A stretch of DNA of 61,921 bases, taken from Gammaproteobacteria bacterium (GTDB lineage: Bacteria > Pseudomonadota > Gammaproteobacteria > Nevskiales > Nevskiaceae). The stretch is taken from the NCBI GenBank assembly GCA_026398815.1, contig JAPLSA010000016.1:1-61921 (forward strand), in the 5' to 3' direction. This document shows, piece by piece, positions 52,129-60,154 of this stretch. The translations under genes were made by a program, and so were the position numbers. The notes under the pieces were generated by a model. The model worked only from the letters and a program-made list of their open reading frames with translations, did not search any database and was not told where the DNA came from. Each line of letters opens with the position of its first letter. The first letter of the stretch is position 1.

Positions 52129-53271
52129 TCAAGCCAGCGCCTTCCGGTAGACGCGGTAGGTCTTGTAGGCGACGCCGCCGAGGCTTTCGTTGATCCGCCG
52201 CATCGGCAGGTTGTCTTCGAGAATCCATGACAGCTCGGCGCGCTGGAAGCCGCGCTTGAGCCCTTCCGTGCGCATCGCGTCGATGATCAGGAACGGCAGG
52301 GTCGAGCCGATGATGCCGTGCGCATGGCGCTTGCGGATGCCCATCAGCGGCACCCGTGCGCCTGTCACGCCGCGAACCTTGAGCCGCCACAGCAGCTTGG
52401 CCCAGCCGAACGGCAGCAGCCGGCCGTCGAGGTCGGCGATCGCCTCGTTGAGGTTGGGCAGCGCGACGCCGAAGCCGGCCGGTTCGCCGTCGACATCGAC
52501 GAACCAGACCATCCGCTCGGACAGGATCGGCCGCATCGCCTTGGCCAGATGGTCGGTGTCGGCGGCGGTCAGTGGCTCGAAGCGCCAGTTCGCCGACCAG
52601 GCATCGTTGAAGATCGAGGTGATCTGCTCGATGTCGCGCCGGTAGTGCTTGAAGCTCAGGTGGCGCAGCTGCACCGACGGTCCGAGCGGCCGGCGCAGCA
52701 GGCCCTGCACCGGTTTCGGCCACGGCTGGGTGATGTCGCAGAGGTAGGCGTAGACATCCTTGGCCTTGGCATAGCCCTGGGCTTCGACGAGGCCGCCGAG
52801 ATACGGGCGGTCGTGCCCCATCATCAGCATCGGCGGCGTGTCGTGGCCGGCGACCAGCAGGCCGGTTTCCTCGTTGATCGACAGGCTGAACGGCCCCAGC
52901 GCCTCGCGCATGCCGCGCGCCTTCAGCCAGGCTTCGGCGGTATCGAACAGCGCCTTGACGACGGCCGCGTCGTTCTCCGCCGCCAGCAGGCCGAACTGGC
53001 CGACGCCGTCGGTGGCATCGCGGTTGACCTGGGCGCTGATGCGGCCGACGTCGCGGCCATCGCGCACGGCCAGCCAGAACTGCACGTCGGTGTGCGCGAA
53101 CAGCGGGTTGTGCTTCGGCGACAGCGCTTCGCTACGCTCCAGGTCCAGCGGCGTGATCCAGTTCGGATCACCGGCATGCAGCCGCGCCGGCAGGCGGATG
53201 AAGCGCTGCTTCAGCGCGGCGGAGTCGACCGGCACCAGGGTGATCGCAGCGCCTGCGGATGTCGCGGACAT
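52129..53271 (-). CDS. bCerS-like acyltransferase (putative bacterial ceramide synthase)
   Basis: 380 residues of a GNAT-related family often auto-annotated as N-acetyltransferase. Landmarks: RFIRLPARLHAGDPNWITPLDLE, NPLFAHTDVQFWLAVRDGRDVGRISAQVNRDA, GQFGLLAAENDAAVV, ALGPFSLSINEETGLLVAGHDTPP and the C-terminal ELSWILEDNLPMRRINESLGG. From memory these match the Caulobacter bacterial ceramide synthase family, which N-acylates a sphingoid base. Serine palmitoyltransferase and desaturase genes nearby fit this. No membrane helix is obvious. It starts 30 bp after lptG. Confidence 0.7.
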   Translation of the reverse strand: MSATSAGAAITLVPVDSAALKQRFIRLPARLHAGDPNWITPLDLERSEALSPKHNPLFAHTDVQFWLAVRDGRDVGRISAQVNRDATDGVGQFGLLAAENDAAVVKALFDTAEAWLKARGMREALGPFSLSINEETGLLVAGHDTPPMLMMGHDRPYLGGLVEAQGYAKAKDVYAYLCDITQPWPKPVQGLLRRPLGPSVQLRHLSFKHYRRDIEQITSIFNDAWSANWRFEPLTAADTDHLAKAMRPILSERMVWFVDVDGEPAGFGVALPNLNEAIADLDGRLLPFGWAKLLWRLKVRGVTGARVPLMGIRKRHAHGIIGSTLPFLIIDAMRTEGLKRGFQRAELSWILEDNLPMRRINESLGGVAYKTYRVYRKALA

Positions 53272-53301
53272 GGGGAAGCAGCCTCCAGGAAAGGGCGTCG
53301 A

Positions 53302-54390
53302 TCAGTGCCGATCGAGGCGGTACACGAAGATCAGGCCGAGCAGCGCGAACAGCGCCGGAGCCAGCCACGCGGCCAGCGGCGGCGCCACGGTGCCGGCCTC
53401 GCCGAGCGCCGACAGCAGACCGTTGACCAGCAGGAACACGAGGCCGGTGGCCAGCGCGCCGAGCACCTGGGCGCCACCGGCACCGCCGCGGGTCAGCGCG
53501 ATCGCCACCGGTGTCGCCAGCAGCAGCATCACCAGCGCCGAAAACGGATCGCTGAAGGTCCGGGCGATGCGCGTGCGATAGAACGAATCGGTCTTGGTGC
53601 CGGACTGGCTGCCGGCCAGCACCTGCGCCGCCAGCCCGCCGGACACATAGGGCTCCGACGCCGACAGGCGCATCAGATCCGAGGGCTTGAGCCGCGTGTC
53701 CCACGACAGCTGCGCCTGCACCGGCGCGTGCTGGCCGGCGCGAAGATCGGTGACCACCGCATCGATCAGGGTCCAGGCGCCGTCGGCATATTCGGCGCGG
53801 CTGGCGACGGTCCGGCTGAGCAGCTGGCCAGCGTCGTCCCGGCGGTAGATGCGCACCTCGTCCAGCCGGCGGCCATCGGGCATCACGGTGGCCACGCCGA
53901 CCACGGCGCCAGCCGTGCGGAACCACAGCAGCTCGGTGTCCGGGTCCTTGTCCGGCGACGGTGGCAGGCTGGCCCACCAGGCAGTCAGCGCCTTCTGCGA
54001 GCGCGGCACCACTACTTCGGCGAGCAGCGCGTGCAACAGGCCGATCGCGATCACCGTCGGCAGCAGCGCCAGCAGCACGCGGCGGAACGGCAGGCCGGCG
54101 GCGCGCATCGCGCAGATCTCGTTCTGCCGCGACAGGGTCGAGAAGCTGAAGATCGCGCCCAGCAGCGCCGCCAGCGGCACCGCCTGCAGCAGCACGCTCG
54201 GCGAGCGCAGCACGGTGTAGTGGGCGATGCCGGCAAAGCCCTGGCCGCGGCTGAGGATGTCGGTCGAGGTTTCCAGCAGGTCGAGCACCTGGAACAGGCC
54301 GCCGAGGCCGCACAGCACCGCGAAGTAGCGCTGCGCCAGCAGGCCGCGCAGGTAGCCGCCAAGGCCGCTGCCGATCAGGAACAGCCTCAT
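53302..54390 (-). CDS. lptG: LptG-family permease
   Basis: 362 residues with the LptF/LptG layout: N-terminal membrane helices (YFAVLCGLGGLFQVLDLLE and following), ICAMRAAGLPFRRVLLALLPTV (coupling helix region), a periplasmic beta-jellyroll (about 130-260), then three C-terminal helices. LptG pairs with LptF and the LptB ATPase to extract lipid A/LPS from the inner membrane. ATG 54390 overlaps the lptF stop (ATGA). In most gammaproteobacteria lptFG sit beside pepA; here they lie inside the sphingolipid operon. Confidence 0.88.
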   Translation of the reverse strand: MRLFLIGSGLGGYLRGLLAQRYFAVLCGLGGLFQVLDLLETSTDILSRGQGFAGIAHYTVLRSPSVLLQAVPLAALLGAIFSFSTLSRQNEICAMRAAGLPFRRVLLALLPTVIAIGLLHALLAEVVVPRSQKALTAWWASLPPSPDKDPDTELLWFRTAGAVVGVATVMPDGRRLDEVRIYRRDDAGQLLSRTVASRAEYADGAWTLIDAVVTDLRAGQHAPVQAQLSWDTRLKPSDLMRLSASEPYVSGGLAAQVLAGSQSGTKTDSFYRTRIARTFSDPFSALVMLLLATPVAIALTRGGAGGAQVLGALATGLVFLLVNGLLSALGEAGTVAPPLAAWLAPALFALLGLIFVYRLDRH

Positions 54391-55577
54391 TTCGGCTTGG
54401 CGGCCGGCTTCAGGCGGGCGATGACGGCTGCCACCAGATCCTCCAGCGCCGACACCGCGCGGGTCACCGGGTTGTCGCCGGGGCGCGCCAGGCTCTGGCT
54501 GTAGATCCAGCCGCTCAGCAGCGCGAACGCCAGCCACGGCAGCCAGACACCGAGATAGGCGTTGACCTTGCCGGACTCCGCCAGGCTTTCGCCGAGCTGC
54601 AGGCTGTTGTGGAACAGCAGCATCAGCACGGCGGCGACGATCAGGCTGGCAGTGCGCTTGCCGCGCTTGGCCGACATGCCGAGCGGAATCGCCAGCAGCG
54701 GCAGCAGCGGCAATGACAGCGTGCGCGCCAGCCGGCCGTTGAATTCGCCAGTCAGCTTGGCGTGGCTGATCGGCGTGTCCTGTCCTGGCAGGCCGCCGGC
54801 CAGCAGCTCCGGCGCGGTCAGCTCGCGCTCGTTGCCGCCTCGGGCGCGGAACGGCGGGGCATCCGGCGTGAAAGCGGTGTTGCTGTCCATCTGCGCGAAG
54901 TGCACGTCCAGCACACCGCTGTCGGGCTTGTCGCGCAGGTGCTGGCCGTCATGCAGGGTCAGCTTCAGGCGGTGGCCGTCGTCGGACGGCGTCAGCTCGC
55001 CGGTATTGCCGACGGTCAGTTCCTCGCGGCCGTCGACTTCGCGGCGGATGAACACGCGCCGGAGCTGGCGTCCGGTCTTGTCGACTTCATCGGCCGTCAG
55101 CGTGTAGCCGCTGCCGGCGCTGGCGAAGGTGCCGGGCTGCAGCCGCGCGTCCCAGCCGGCATTGAGCGCGGAGTACATCACCGCCCGGTAGTCGTAGCGG
55201 GAATAGGGCTGCAGCCAGCCGAACACCCAGGCGCTGAACAGCGACAGCACCACCGACACAGCGAGGAACGGCTGGGTCAGCCGCGCGATCGACTGGCCAC
55301 CGGCCAGGTAGGCATCCAGTTCGTTCTCGTCGCCGAGCTTGGAAACCACCACGAACAGCGCGACGAAGAACGCCGCCGGCAGCGCCAGCCCGAGGTAGTA
55401 CGGCACCAGGTTGGCGATCAGCCGGAACACGGCCGGCAGCGCGTGGTTGTTCTCGGCCAGCAGATCGAACAGGCGCAGCAGGCGTTCCAGCAGCAGCGCG
55501 ATCAGCACCGTGCCGAGACACAGCGTGAACGCCGGCAGCAGCTGGCGCAGCAGGTAGCGGTCGAGCAGGGTCGGCAT
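54387..55577 (-). CDS. lptF: LptF-family permease
   Basis: 396 residues from ATG 55577 (MPTLLDRYLLRQLLPAF, the usual LptF start). Membrane helices at both ends flank a periplasmic domain (about 100-270); the conserved KLGDENELDAYLAGGQS segment forms the cytoplasmic coupling helix. The periplasmic part contains inserts (for example around RGGNERELTAPELLAGG). The start codon overlaps the HIT-gene stop (TGATG). Confidence 0.88.
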   Translation of the reverse strand: MPTLLDRYLLRQLLPAFTLCLGTVLIALLLERLLRLFDLLAENNHALPAVFRLIANLVPYYLGLALPAAFFVALFVVVSKLGDENELDAYLAGGQSIARLTQPFLAVSVVLSLFSAWVFGWLQPYSRYDYRAVMYSALNAGWDARLQPGTFASAGSGYTLTADEVDKTGRQLRRVFIRREVDGREELTVGNTGELTPSDDGHRLKLTLHDGQHLRDKPDSGVLDVHFAQMDSNTAFTPDAPPFRARGGNERELTAPELLAGGLPGQDTPISHAKLTGEFNGRLARTLSLPLLPLLAIPLGMSAKRGKRTASLIVAAVLMLLFHNSLQLGESLAESGKVNAYLGVWLPWLAFALLSGWIYSQSLARPGDNPVTRAVSALEDLVAAVIARLKPAAKPK

Positions 55578-56014
55578 CAGTGGATCTGCCAGGCGGCAGC
55601 CCACTCGGCCGCCAGCTGCGCGAGCCGGCCGTCATCGAGGCTGACCGCCTCGGTCAGCGCCGGCGGGTTCGGCCAGCCGGCATCGGCGAACGCCAGCCCG
55701 TTCCAGTGGCGAACGCCCTCGTAGCGCGGAATGACATGAAAGTGCACGTCCGGGTCGACCATCATCAGCATCAGCCAGTTGAGGCGCTGATAGTCGACCG
55801 CTGCCTTCAGCAGTCGTTCGACGCCGATGGTGATGTCGCGCAGCTCGGCGAAGGCCTGCGGGCTCAGCGCCGAGAACGCCGTGACCGGCTCCTTGCAGAC
55901 CACCACGAGGCTGCCGAAGGTCGGCTGCTTCGGCCGCAGCTGGACGGTCCAGCAGGCGGTCTCGGCGATCCGCGAGCGTGGCCAGGCGAATTTCAGGGCA
56001 GTGGGATTCGGCAT
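55577..56014 (-). CDS. HIT-family hydrolase/transferase
   Basis: 145 residues from ATG 56014; a TTG 24 nt upstream is the other option. The histidine-triad segment reads DVHFHVIPRYEG, with the His-x-His-x-x-Pro-Arg form typical of bacterial Ap4A/nucleotidyl hydrolases, and NWLMLMMVDP precedes it. HIT enzymes cleave or transfer nucleoside phosphates. In this operon it could hydrolyse a CDP- or other nucleotide-activated lipid intermediate (inference). It follows the metallophosphoesterase by 36 bp. Confidence 0.78.
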   Translation of the reverse strand: MPNPTALKFAWPRSRIAETACWTVQLRPKQPTFGSLVVVCKEPVTAFSALSPQAFAELRDITIGVERLLKAAVDYQRLNWLMLMMVDPDVHFHVIPRYEGVRHWNGLAFADAGWPNPPALTEAVSLDDGRLAQLAAEWAAAWQIH

Positions 56015-56050
56015 CGGCGCGAGGCAATCGGTGGGCAAGGTTACCGCGAC

Positions 56051-56938
56051 TCAGCGCAGCCGATAACCGCCGCCGTCGACGAAGCGCTGCTGCGCGGGCT
56101 GCCAGCGGCGGGCCTGCACGTCGATCGTCCAGCGGCCGTCGATCCGCTCGAAGCCGAGCAGGTTCCAGCGTCCGCCTTCGTCCTTGGGATTGGGAATCGC
56201 CGAGACCGACGGCACGCCGAGCACCGGCACCAGGCCATCCGGGCCGGGCAACGGATCGAAGCGGGCATCGCGGGAATGGCCGTGCAGCAGCAGTTCGGCG
56301 CCGTGGCGGGCGATCACCGCGCGCAGCGCGGCGCGATCATCCAGCGCCTTGCGGCGCTTGACCACGCCATCGGCCGGCGGGTGATGCAGCGCCACCACGC
56401 GCGCCAGCCCGCGCCGGCCGAGATCGGCCAGCAGCGCCGCCAGCGCCTCGAGCTGCGCGCGGCCTAGGCGGCCGCTGGCCAGCCCCGGCGCCGTCGGCAG
56501 CGCGGTCGACAGGCCGATCAGCGCCAGCTCGCCACGCACGCGCAGGAACGGGAACGCCGCCACGCCATCGTCGCCCTGCATCCACGGTTGCCAGTGCGCC
56601 CAGCCATCCGCGTACGGCACCGGCACCAGCGCATCGTGGTTGCCGGGCACCACGGTGAGATCGGCGCTGCTGCCGAGGCCAGCCAGCCAGCTGGCGGCGG
56701 CGGCGAATTCACCGGGCAGCGAGAAATTGGTGATGTCACCGCTGATCAGCCAGTGATCCGGCGCGTGCTGACGGACATCGGCTACCGCCGCTGCCAGCAC
56801 CTGCGGGCTTTGCAGCTCGCGCCGGCCCCGCGCCCACGACAGGCGGCTGAGGCTGCGCTTCGAGCAGCGCTCGGCCAGGGTCGGCGGCGGCGCGTCGAAA
56901 TGCAGGTGCGGATCGGAGAAATGGGCCAGCCGGAACAT
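56051..56938 (-). CDS. Calcineurin-like metallophosphoesterase
   Basis: 295 residues from ATG 56938. The five metal motifs are present: FSDPHLH, LISGDITN, VPGNHDALV, LHHPP and LLHGHSRD. No signal peptide is seen, so it is probably cytoplasmic. The family removes phosphates from nucleotides, lipids or proteins. It is the first gene of the minus-strand sphingolipid operon and is divergent from the CDP-alcohol phosphotransferase, sharing a 118-bp promoter region. Confidence 0.85.
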   Translation of the reverse strand: MFRLAHFSDPHLHFDAPPPTLAERCSKRSLSRLSWARGRRELQSPQVLAAAVADVRQHAPDHWLISGDITNFSLPGEFAAAASWLAGLGSSADLTVVPGNHDALVPVPYADGWAHWQPWMQGDDGVAAFPFLRVRGELALIGLSTALPTAPGLASGRLGRAQLEALAALLADLGRRGLARVVALHHPPADGVVKRRKALDDRAALRAVIARHGAELLLHGHSRDARFDPLPGPDGLVPVLGVPSVSAIPNPKDEGGRWNLLGFERIDGRWTIDVQARRWQPAQQRFVDGGGYRLR

Positions 56939-57022
56939 GGGGTTGCACGGTGAAGTCGAGCCGGCCGGCGCGCCTCGGCCGGGCCGGCGGGCATCGGTCA
57001 CAGACCGGTTGCCGCTTTGCAC

Positions 57023-57028
57023 CATAAT
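57023..57028 (+). promoter_or_regulatory. -10 element in the divergent sphingolipid promoter region
   Basis: CATAAT lies 29 nt before the phosphotransferase ATG in the 118-bp divergent gap, followed by a T7 run. No good -35 is visible, so an activator may be needed. The overlapping reverse strand (TATTATGG) could serve the opposite operon. Confidence 0.35.
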
Positions 57029-57056
57029 ACGGCGCTTTTTTTGACGATCCCGCTTG

Positions 57057-58223
57057 ATGACCTCCGCCGCCTCTTCTTCCCCGCCGTCCCCGGGCCCACG
57101 CGCTGCGTGCGGCGTGATCACCGGCCGCAACAGCACCCTGCTCTGGGGCATGTCGTCGACCGAACGCCTGAGCCGCTGCCTGAAGCGCGCCGGCGTGTCC
57201 GAGGTGCGCAGCGCGGACCGGCTCGGCGACATCGTCGGCGGCACTGTCGTGGTGCTGTCGAACGACTGGGTGTTCGATGTTTCCATCGTCGTCGGCCTTG
57301 CCCAGCGGCCGGGCACGCTGGTGATCGAACCGGCCACGCAGCGGCCGGTGGCCGCCCACGTCGAGGCCGGCCAGCTGCTGGCGGCGATCGCGCTGCTCGA
57401 CGGCGGCGCCGACCACCTGCCGGAAACCCTGCAGCGGCTCGGTCCGGACGAAGTCGGCGGCACCTACAACCACGAGCTGCGCAAGAAGGAATCGCCGTAC
57501 CTGCTGCGACTGACGCCGGACACGCGGGCGGCGGTCGAACGGCGGATGTTCAACGGCAGCTACAAGGGCGTCACCGATTTCGTCACCAAGTACTGGTGGC
57601 CGCGACCGGCGGAAGTCGTCACTCGCTGGTGCGCGAAGCTGGGCCTGAGCCCGAACATGGTGACCTCGATCGGCGCGATCGGCGTGATCTATTCGTTCTG
57701 GGCGTTCTGGCACGGCCACTACCTGAGCGGCCTGGTCAGTGCCTGGATCATGACCTTCCTCGATACCGTCGATGGCAAGCTGGCGCGCGTGACCCTGACC
57801 TCGTCGAAGTGGGGCAACGTCTTCGACCACGGCATCGATCTCGTCCATCCGCCGTTCTGGTGGTGGGCCTGGATCGTCGGCCTCGGCGCCGCCGGTCTGG
57901 CAACGCCCTTCGACGGCCTGCTGCTATGGGTGATCGTCGGCGGCTATGTCGTGCAGCGCATCTTCGAAGGCATCTTCGAGTGGCAGTTCGGCATGCATCC
58001 GCATGTCTGGCGGCCGTTCGACAGCTTCTTCCGGCAAATCACCGCGCGGCGCAATCCGAACCTGGTGATCCTCACGCCGCTGGCGCTGGCCGGCTATCCC
58101 AACCTCGGCATCTGGCTGGTCGGCCTGTGGACGGCGCTGAGCCTGGTCGTGCACGCCGTGCAGATCCTGCAGGCGCTGGCGGCGCGGCGGCATGGACCGA
58201 TCACCTCCTGGCTGAGCCAGTAA
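57057..58223 (+). CDS. CDP-alcohol phosphotransferase with N-terminal nucleotidyltransferase-like domain
   Basis: 388 residues. The C-terminal half has membrane helices and the complete family motif: DTVDGKLAR (Asp236, Asp239) then GNVFDHGID, i.e. D-x2-DG-x2-AR-x8-G-x3-D-x3-D. The N-terminal 120 residues (STERLSRCLKRAGVSEV, VVVLSNDWVFDVSIVVGL) look like a degenerate nucleotidyltransferase fold, and the junction (YNHELRKKESPYLLRLT) resembles bifunctional di-inositol-phosphate-phosphate synthases. It should transfer a phospho group between a CDP-activated molecule and an alcohol at the inner membrane, here probably on ceramide. Start ATG 57057; stop overlaps the kinase start (TAATG). Confidence 0.82.
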   Translation: MTSAASSSPPSPGPRAACGVITGRNSTLLWGMSSTERLSRCLKRAGVSEVRSADRLGDIVGGTVVVLSNDWVFDVSIVVGLAQRPGTLVIEPATQRPVAAHVEAGQLLAAIALLDGGADHLPETLQRLGPDEVGGTYNHELRKKESPYLLRLTPDTRAAVERRMFNGSYKGVTDFVTKYWWPRPAEVVTRWCAKLGLSPNMVTSIGAIGVIYSFWAFWHGHYLSGLVSAWIMTFLDTVDGKLARVTLTSSKWGNVFDHGIDLVHPPFWWWAWIVGLGAAGLATPFDGLLLWVIVGGYVVQRIFEGIFEWQFGMHPHVWRPFDSFFRQITARRNPNLVILTPLALAGYPNLGIWLVGLWTALSLVVHAVQILQALAARRHGPITSWLSQ

Positions 58224-59188
58224 TGCGGGTCGGCCTCATCCGCAATCCCAACAGCCAGCGGAATCGCCGCGTCGGCGACCGGCTGTCCGAAGTGGTGGTG
58301 CCGAACGGCGTGGACCTGCTGCGGCTCGATCCCCGCTCCGCCGACGACATCCCCAGCGTGGTGGCCGAATACGCGGGCCGCGGCCTCAGCCATCTGATCG
58401 TCGACGGCGGCGATGGCACGCTGCGCGACGTCATGACCGCCCTGCCCGCCGCGTTCCCGGAACGGCTGCCGACCTTGATGCTGATGGCCGGCGGCAACGC
58501 CAATCTGGCCACCCACGATGTCGGCGGCGCCGGCCACGGCCCGGCCGCGCTGCAGCGCCTGCTCGACACCCTGGCTACCGGCGGCGGCGAGGTTCGTCGC
58601 CGCCAGCCGATCGAAGCCCGCTGGCCGGATGGCTCGCGGCCACCGGTGCTCGGCTTCTTCATCGGCGCTGCGGCGTTCTATCGCGGCTGGCGGCTGGCGC
58701 TCGGCGCCGTCCACGACAAGGGCTTCCTGCACGGCCCGGCGCTGTTCGTGACGATGGCCAGCGCGCTCTGGCAGACCCTGGCCGGCGGGCGCGGCAACGA
58801 GTGGCAGGCGGGCGTCAGCATGGGCATCGGCGTCGATGGCAGCGCGGTCGAGGATCGCCAGCGCTTCCTGTTCCTGACCACCAGCCTGCACTGCCTGTTC
58901 GGCGGCCTCTGGCCGTTCTACGACCACGGCGAGGCGCCGTTGCGCTGGCTCGATATCGATGCCCCGCCACCGCGCTTCACGCGCAGCCTGCCCGGCCTGC
59001 TGCGCGGACAGCCCAGCCGCTGGATGCGCGAGTCGCCGGCCTATCGCAGCGGCGGCGCACAACAGCTGGCCCTGCGCCTGGAAGCGCCGCTGGTGATCGA
59101 CGGCGAGGCCTACACGCCGGGCGCCTACGGCGAGGTCGAACTGCACACCGGGCCGGCGCTGGATTTCTTCTCGTCGGGGCCGCCATGA
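58223..59188 (+). CDS. DAGK-family lipid kinase (putative ceramide/sphingosine kinase)
   Basis: 321 residues. VGLIRNPNSQRN and LIVDGGDGTLRDVM (GGDGT, residues 62-66) bind ATP; LMLMAGGNANLATHDVG is the second conserved block; the C-terminal beta domain ends with LVIDGEAYTPG. The GGNAN replaces the usual GTxND/N, a variation also found outside diacylglycerol kinases. Caulobacter uses a DAGK-domain protein (CpgB) as ceramide kinase, so ceramide phosphorylation is the favoured role. Stop and next start overlap (ATGA). Confidence 0.78.
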   Translation: MRVGLIRNPNSQRNRRVGDRLSEVVVPNGVDLLRLDPRSADDIPSVVAEYAGRGLSHLIVDGGDGTLRDVMTALPAAFPERLPTLMLMAGGNANLATHDVGGAGHGPAALQRLLDTLATGGGEVRRRQPIEARWPDGSRPPVLGFFIGAAAFYRGWRLALGAVHDKGFLHGPALFVTMASALWQTLAGGRGNEWQAGVSMGIGVDGSAVEDRQRFLFLTTSLHCLFGGLWPFYDHGEAPLRWLDIDAPPPRFTRSLPGLLRGQPSRWMRESPAYRSGGAQQLALRLEAPLVIDGEAYTPGAYGEVELHTGPALDFFSSGPP

Positions 59189-60141
59189 ACCGCGACGCAG
59201 CACGCGCAGCACTGCGCGATGCAGTGGCCGCCGAATTGGCGCTGCCGCTGCCGCCGGCGATCGTCGACGTCGCCGAAATGCTCGCCGCGCGCGGCCACGG
59301 CGCGGCGACGGCCGTGCTGTTCTACGGCTCCAACCTGCGCAGCGGCGCGCTTGACGGCGTGCTCGACTACTACGTGCTGGTCGACAGCCTGCGCGGCTGG
59401 TACGGCCCGGGCCGCTGGCTGCCGGCCGCCGCGAACCGCATCCTGCCGCCGAGCATCCTGTACCTCGAACCGCAGTGGCAGGGCCAGACGCTGCGCGCCA
59501 AGGTGGCGGTGCTGCGTGCCGACCAGTTCCGCCGGGCGATGCGCCGCGGCGGGCTCGACACCACGATGTGGGCACGCTATTCGCAGCCGGCGGCACTGGC
59601 CTGGCATCGCGATGCCGCCAGCCGGGACGCAGCCGTCGCGGCGGTCACCGATGCAGTAATCAGCGCCGCCGGCTGGGCGGGCCGGCTCGGACCGGCGATC
59701 GGGGTCGCCAACGATTACTGGCAGGCGCTGTTCAAGCGCACCTACGGCGCCGAACTGCGGGTGGAGAAAGCCAGCCGCACCGACAGCCTGATGGCCTACG
59801 GCGGCGAGCGCTACGACCGCCTGCTGCCGCTAGCCTGGGCGGCCGATTCGCTGCGTTTCGAGACCTTGAGCGAAGGCCGGCTGCGGCCCGCTGTCAGCAC
59901 CCTCGCCCGCCGGCTGGCCGGTGCCGGCTGGTCGCTGCGCCATCTGCTCGGCAAGCCGCTGAACTTCGTGCGGCTGATGAAGAGCGCCTACACCTTCGAC
60001 GGCGGCGTCGACTACGTGCTCTGGAAGATCGAGCGGCACAGCGGCGTGCGCATGGAACTGACGCCGTGGCAGCGGCGCCACCCGATCCTGGCGTCGCCGT
60101 ACGTGCTCTGGCAACTGCGCAAGCGCGGCGCGATCCGCTGA
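59185..60141 (+). CDS. Tam41-like phosphatidate/ceramide-1-phosphate cytidylyltransferase
   Basis: 318 residues. LFYGSNLRSGALDGVLDYYVLVDSLRGWYG carries the nucleotidyltransferase motif (GS at 48-49, Asp57, Asp61) as in mitochondrial Tam41. Further collinear matches are PPSILYLEP, the LRAKVAVLRADQFRRAMRRGGLDTTMWARYSQP block and the C-terminal WKIERHSG. Tam41 makes CDP-diacylglycerol from CTP and phosphatidic acid. Set between a lipid kinase and ahead of ceramide genes, its substrate here may be ceramide-1-phosphate. Recognition is by eye and no aligned score is claimed. Confidence 0.7.
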   Translation: MNRDAARAALRDAVAAELALPLPPAIVDVAEMLAARGHGAATAVLFYGSNLRSGALDGVLDYYVLVDSLRGWYGPGRWLPAAANRILPPSILYLEPQWQGQTLRAKVAVLRADQFRRAMRRGGLDTTMWARYSQPAALAWHRDAASRDAAVAAVTDAVISAAGWAGRLGPAIGVANDYWQALFKRTYGAELRVEKASRTDSLMAYGGERYDRLLPLAWAADSLRFETLSEGRLRPAVSTLARRLAGAGWSLRHLLGKPLNFVRLMKSAYTFDGGVDYVLWKIERHSGVRMELTPWQRRHPILASPYVLWQLRKRGAIR

Positions 60142-60154
60142 GCCGCCCGCCGCC

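Noticed and set aside
52318-54504. 728-residue plus-strand frame
   Set aside because: Antisense of the bCerS-like and lptG genes, with Gln/Arg-rich composition.
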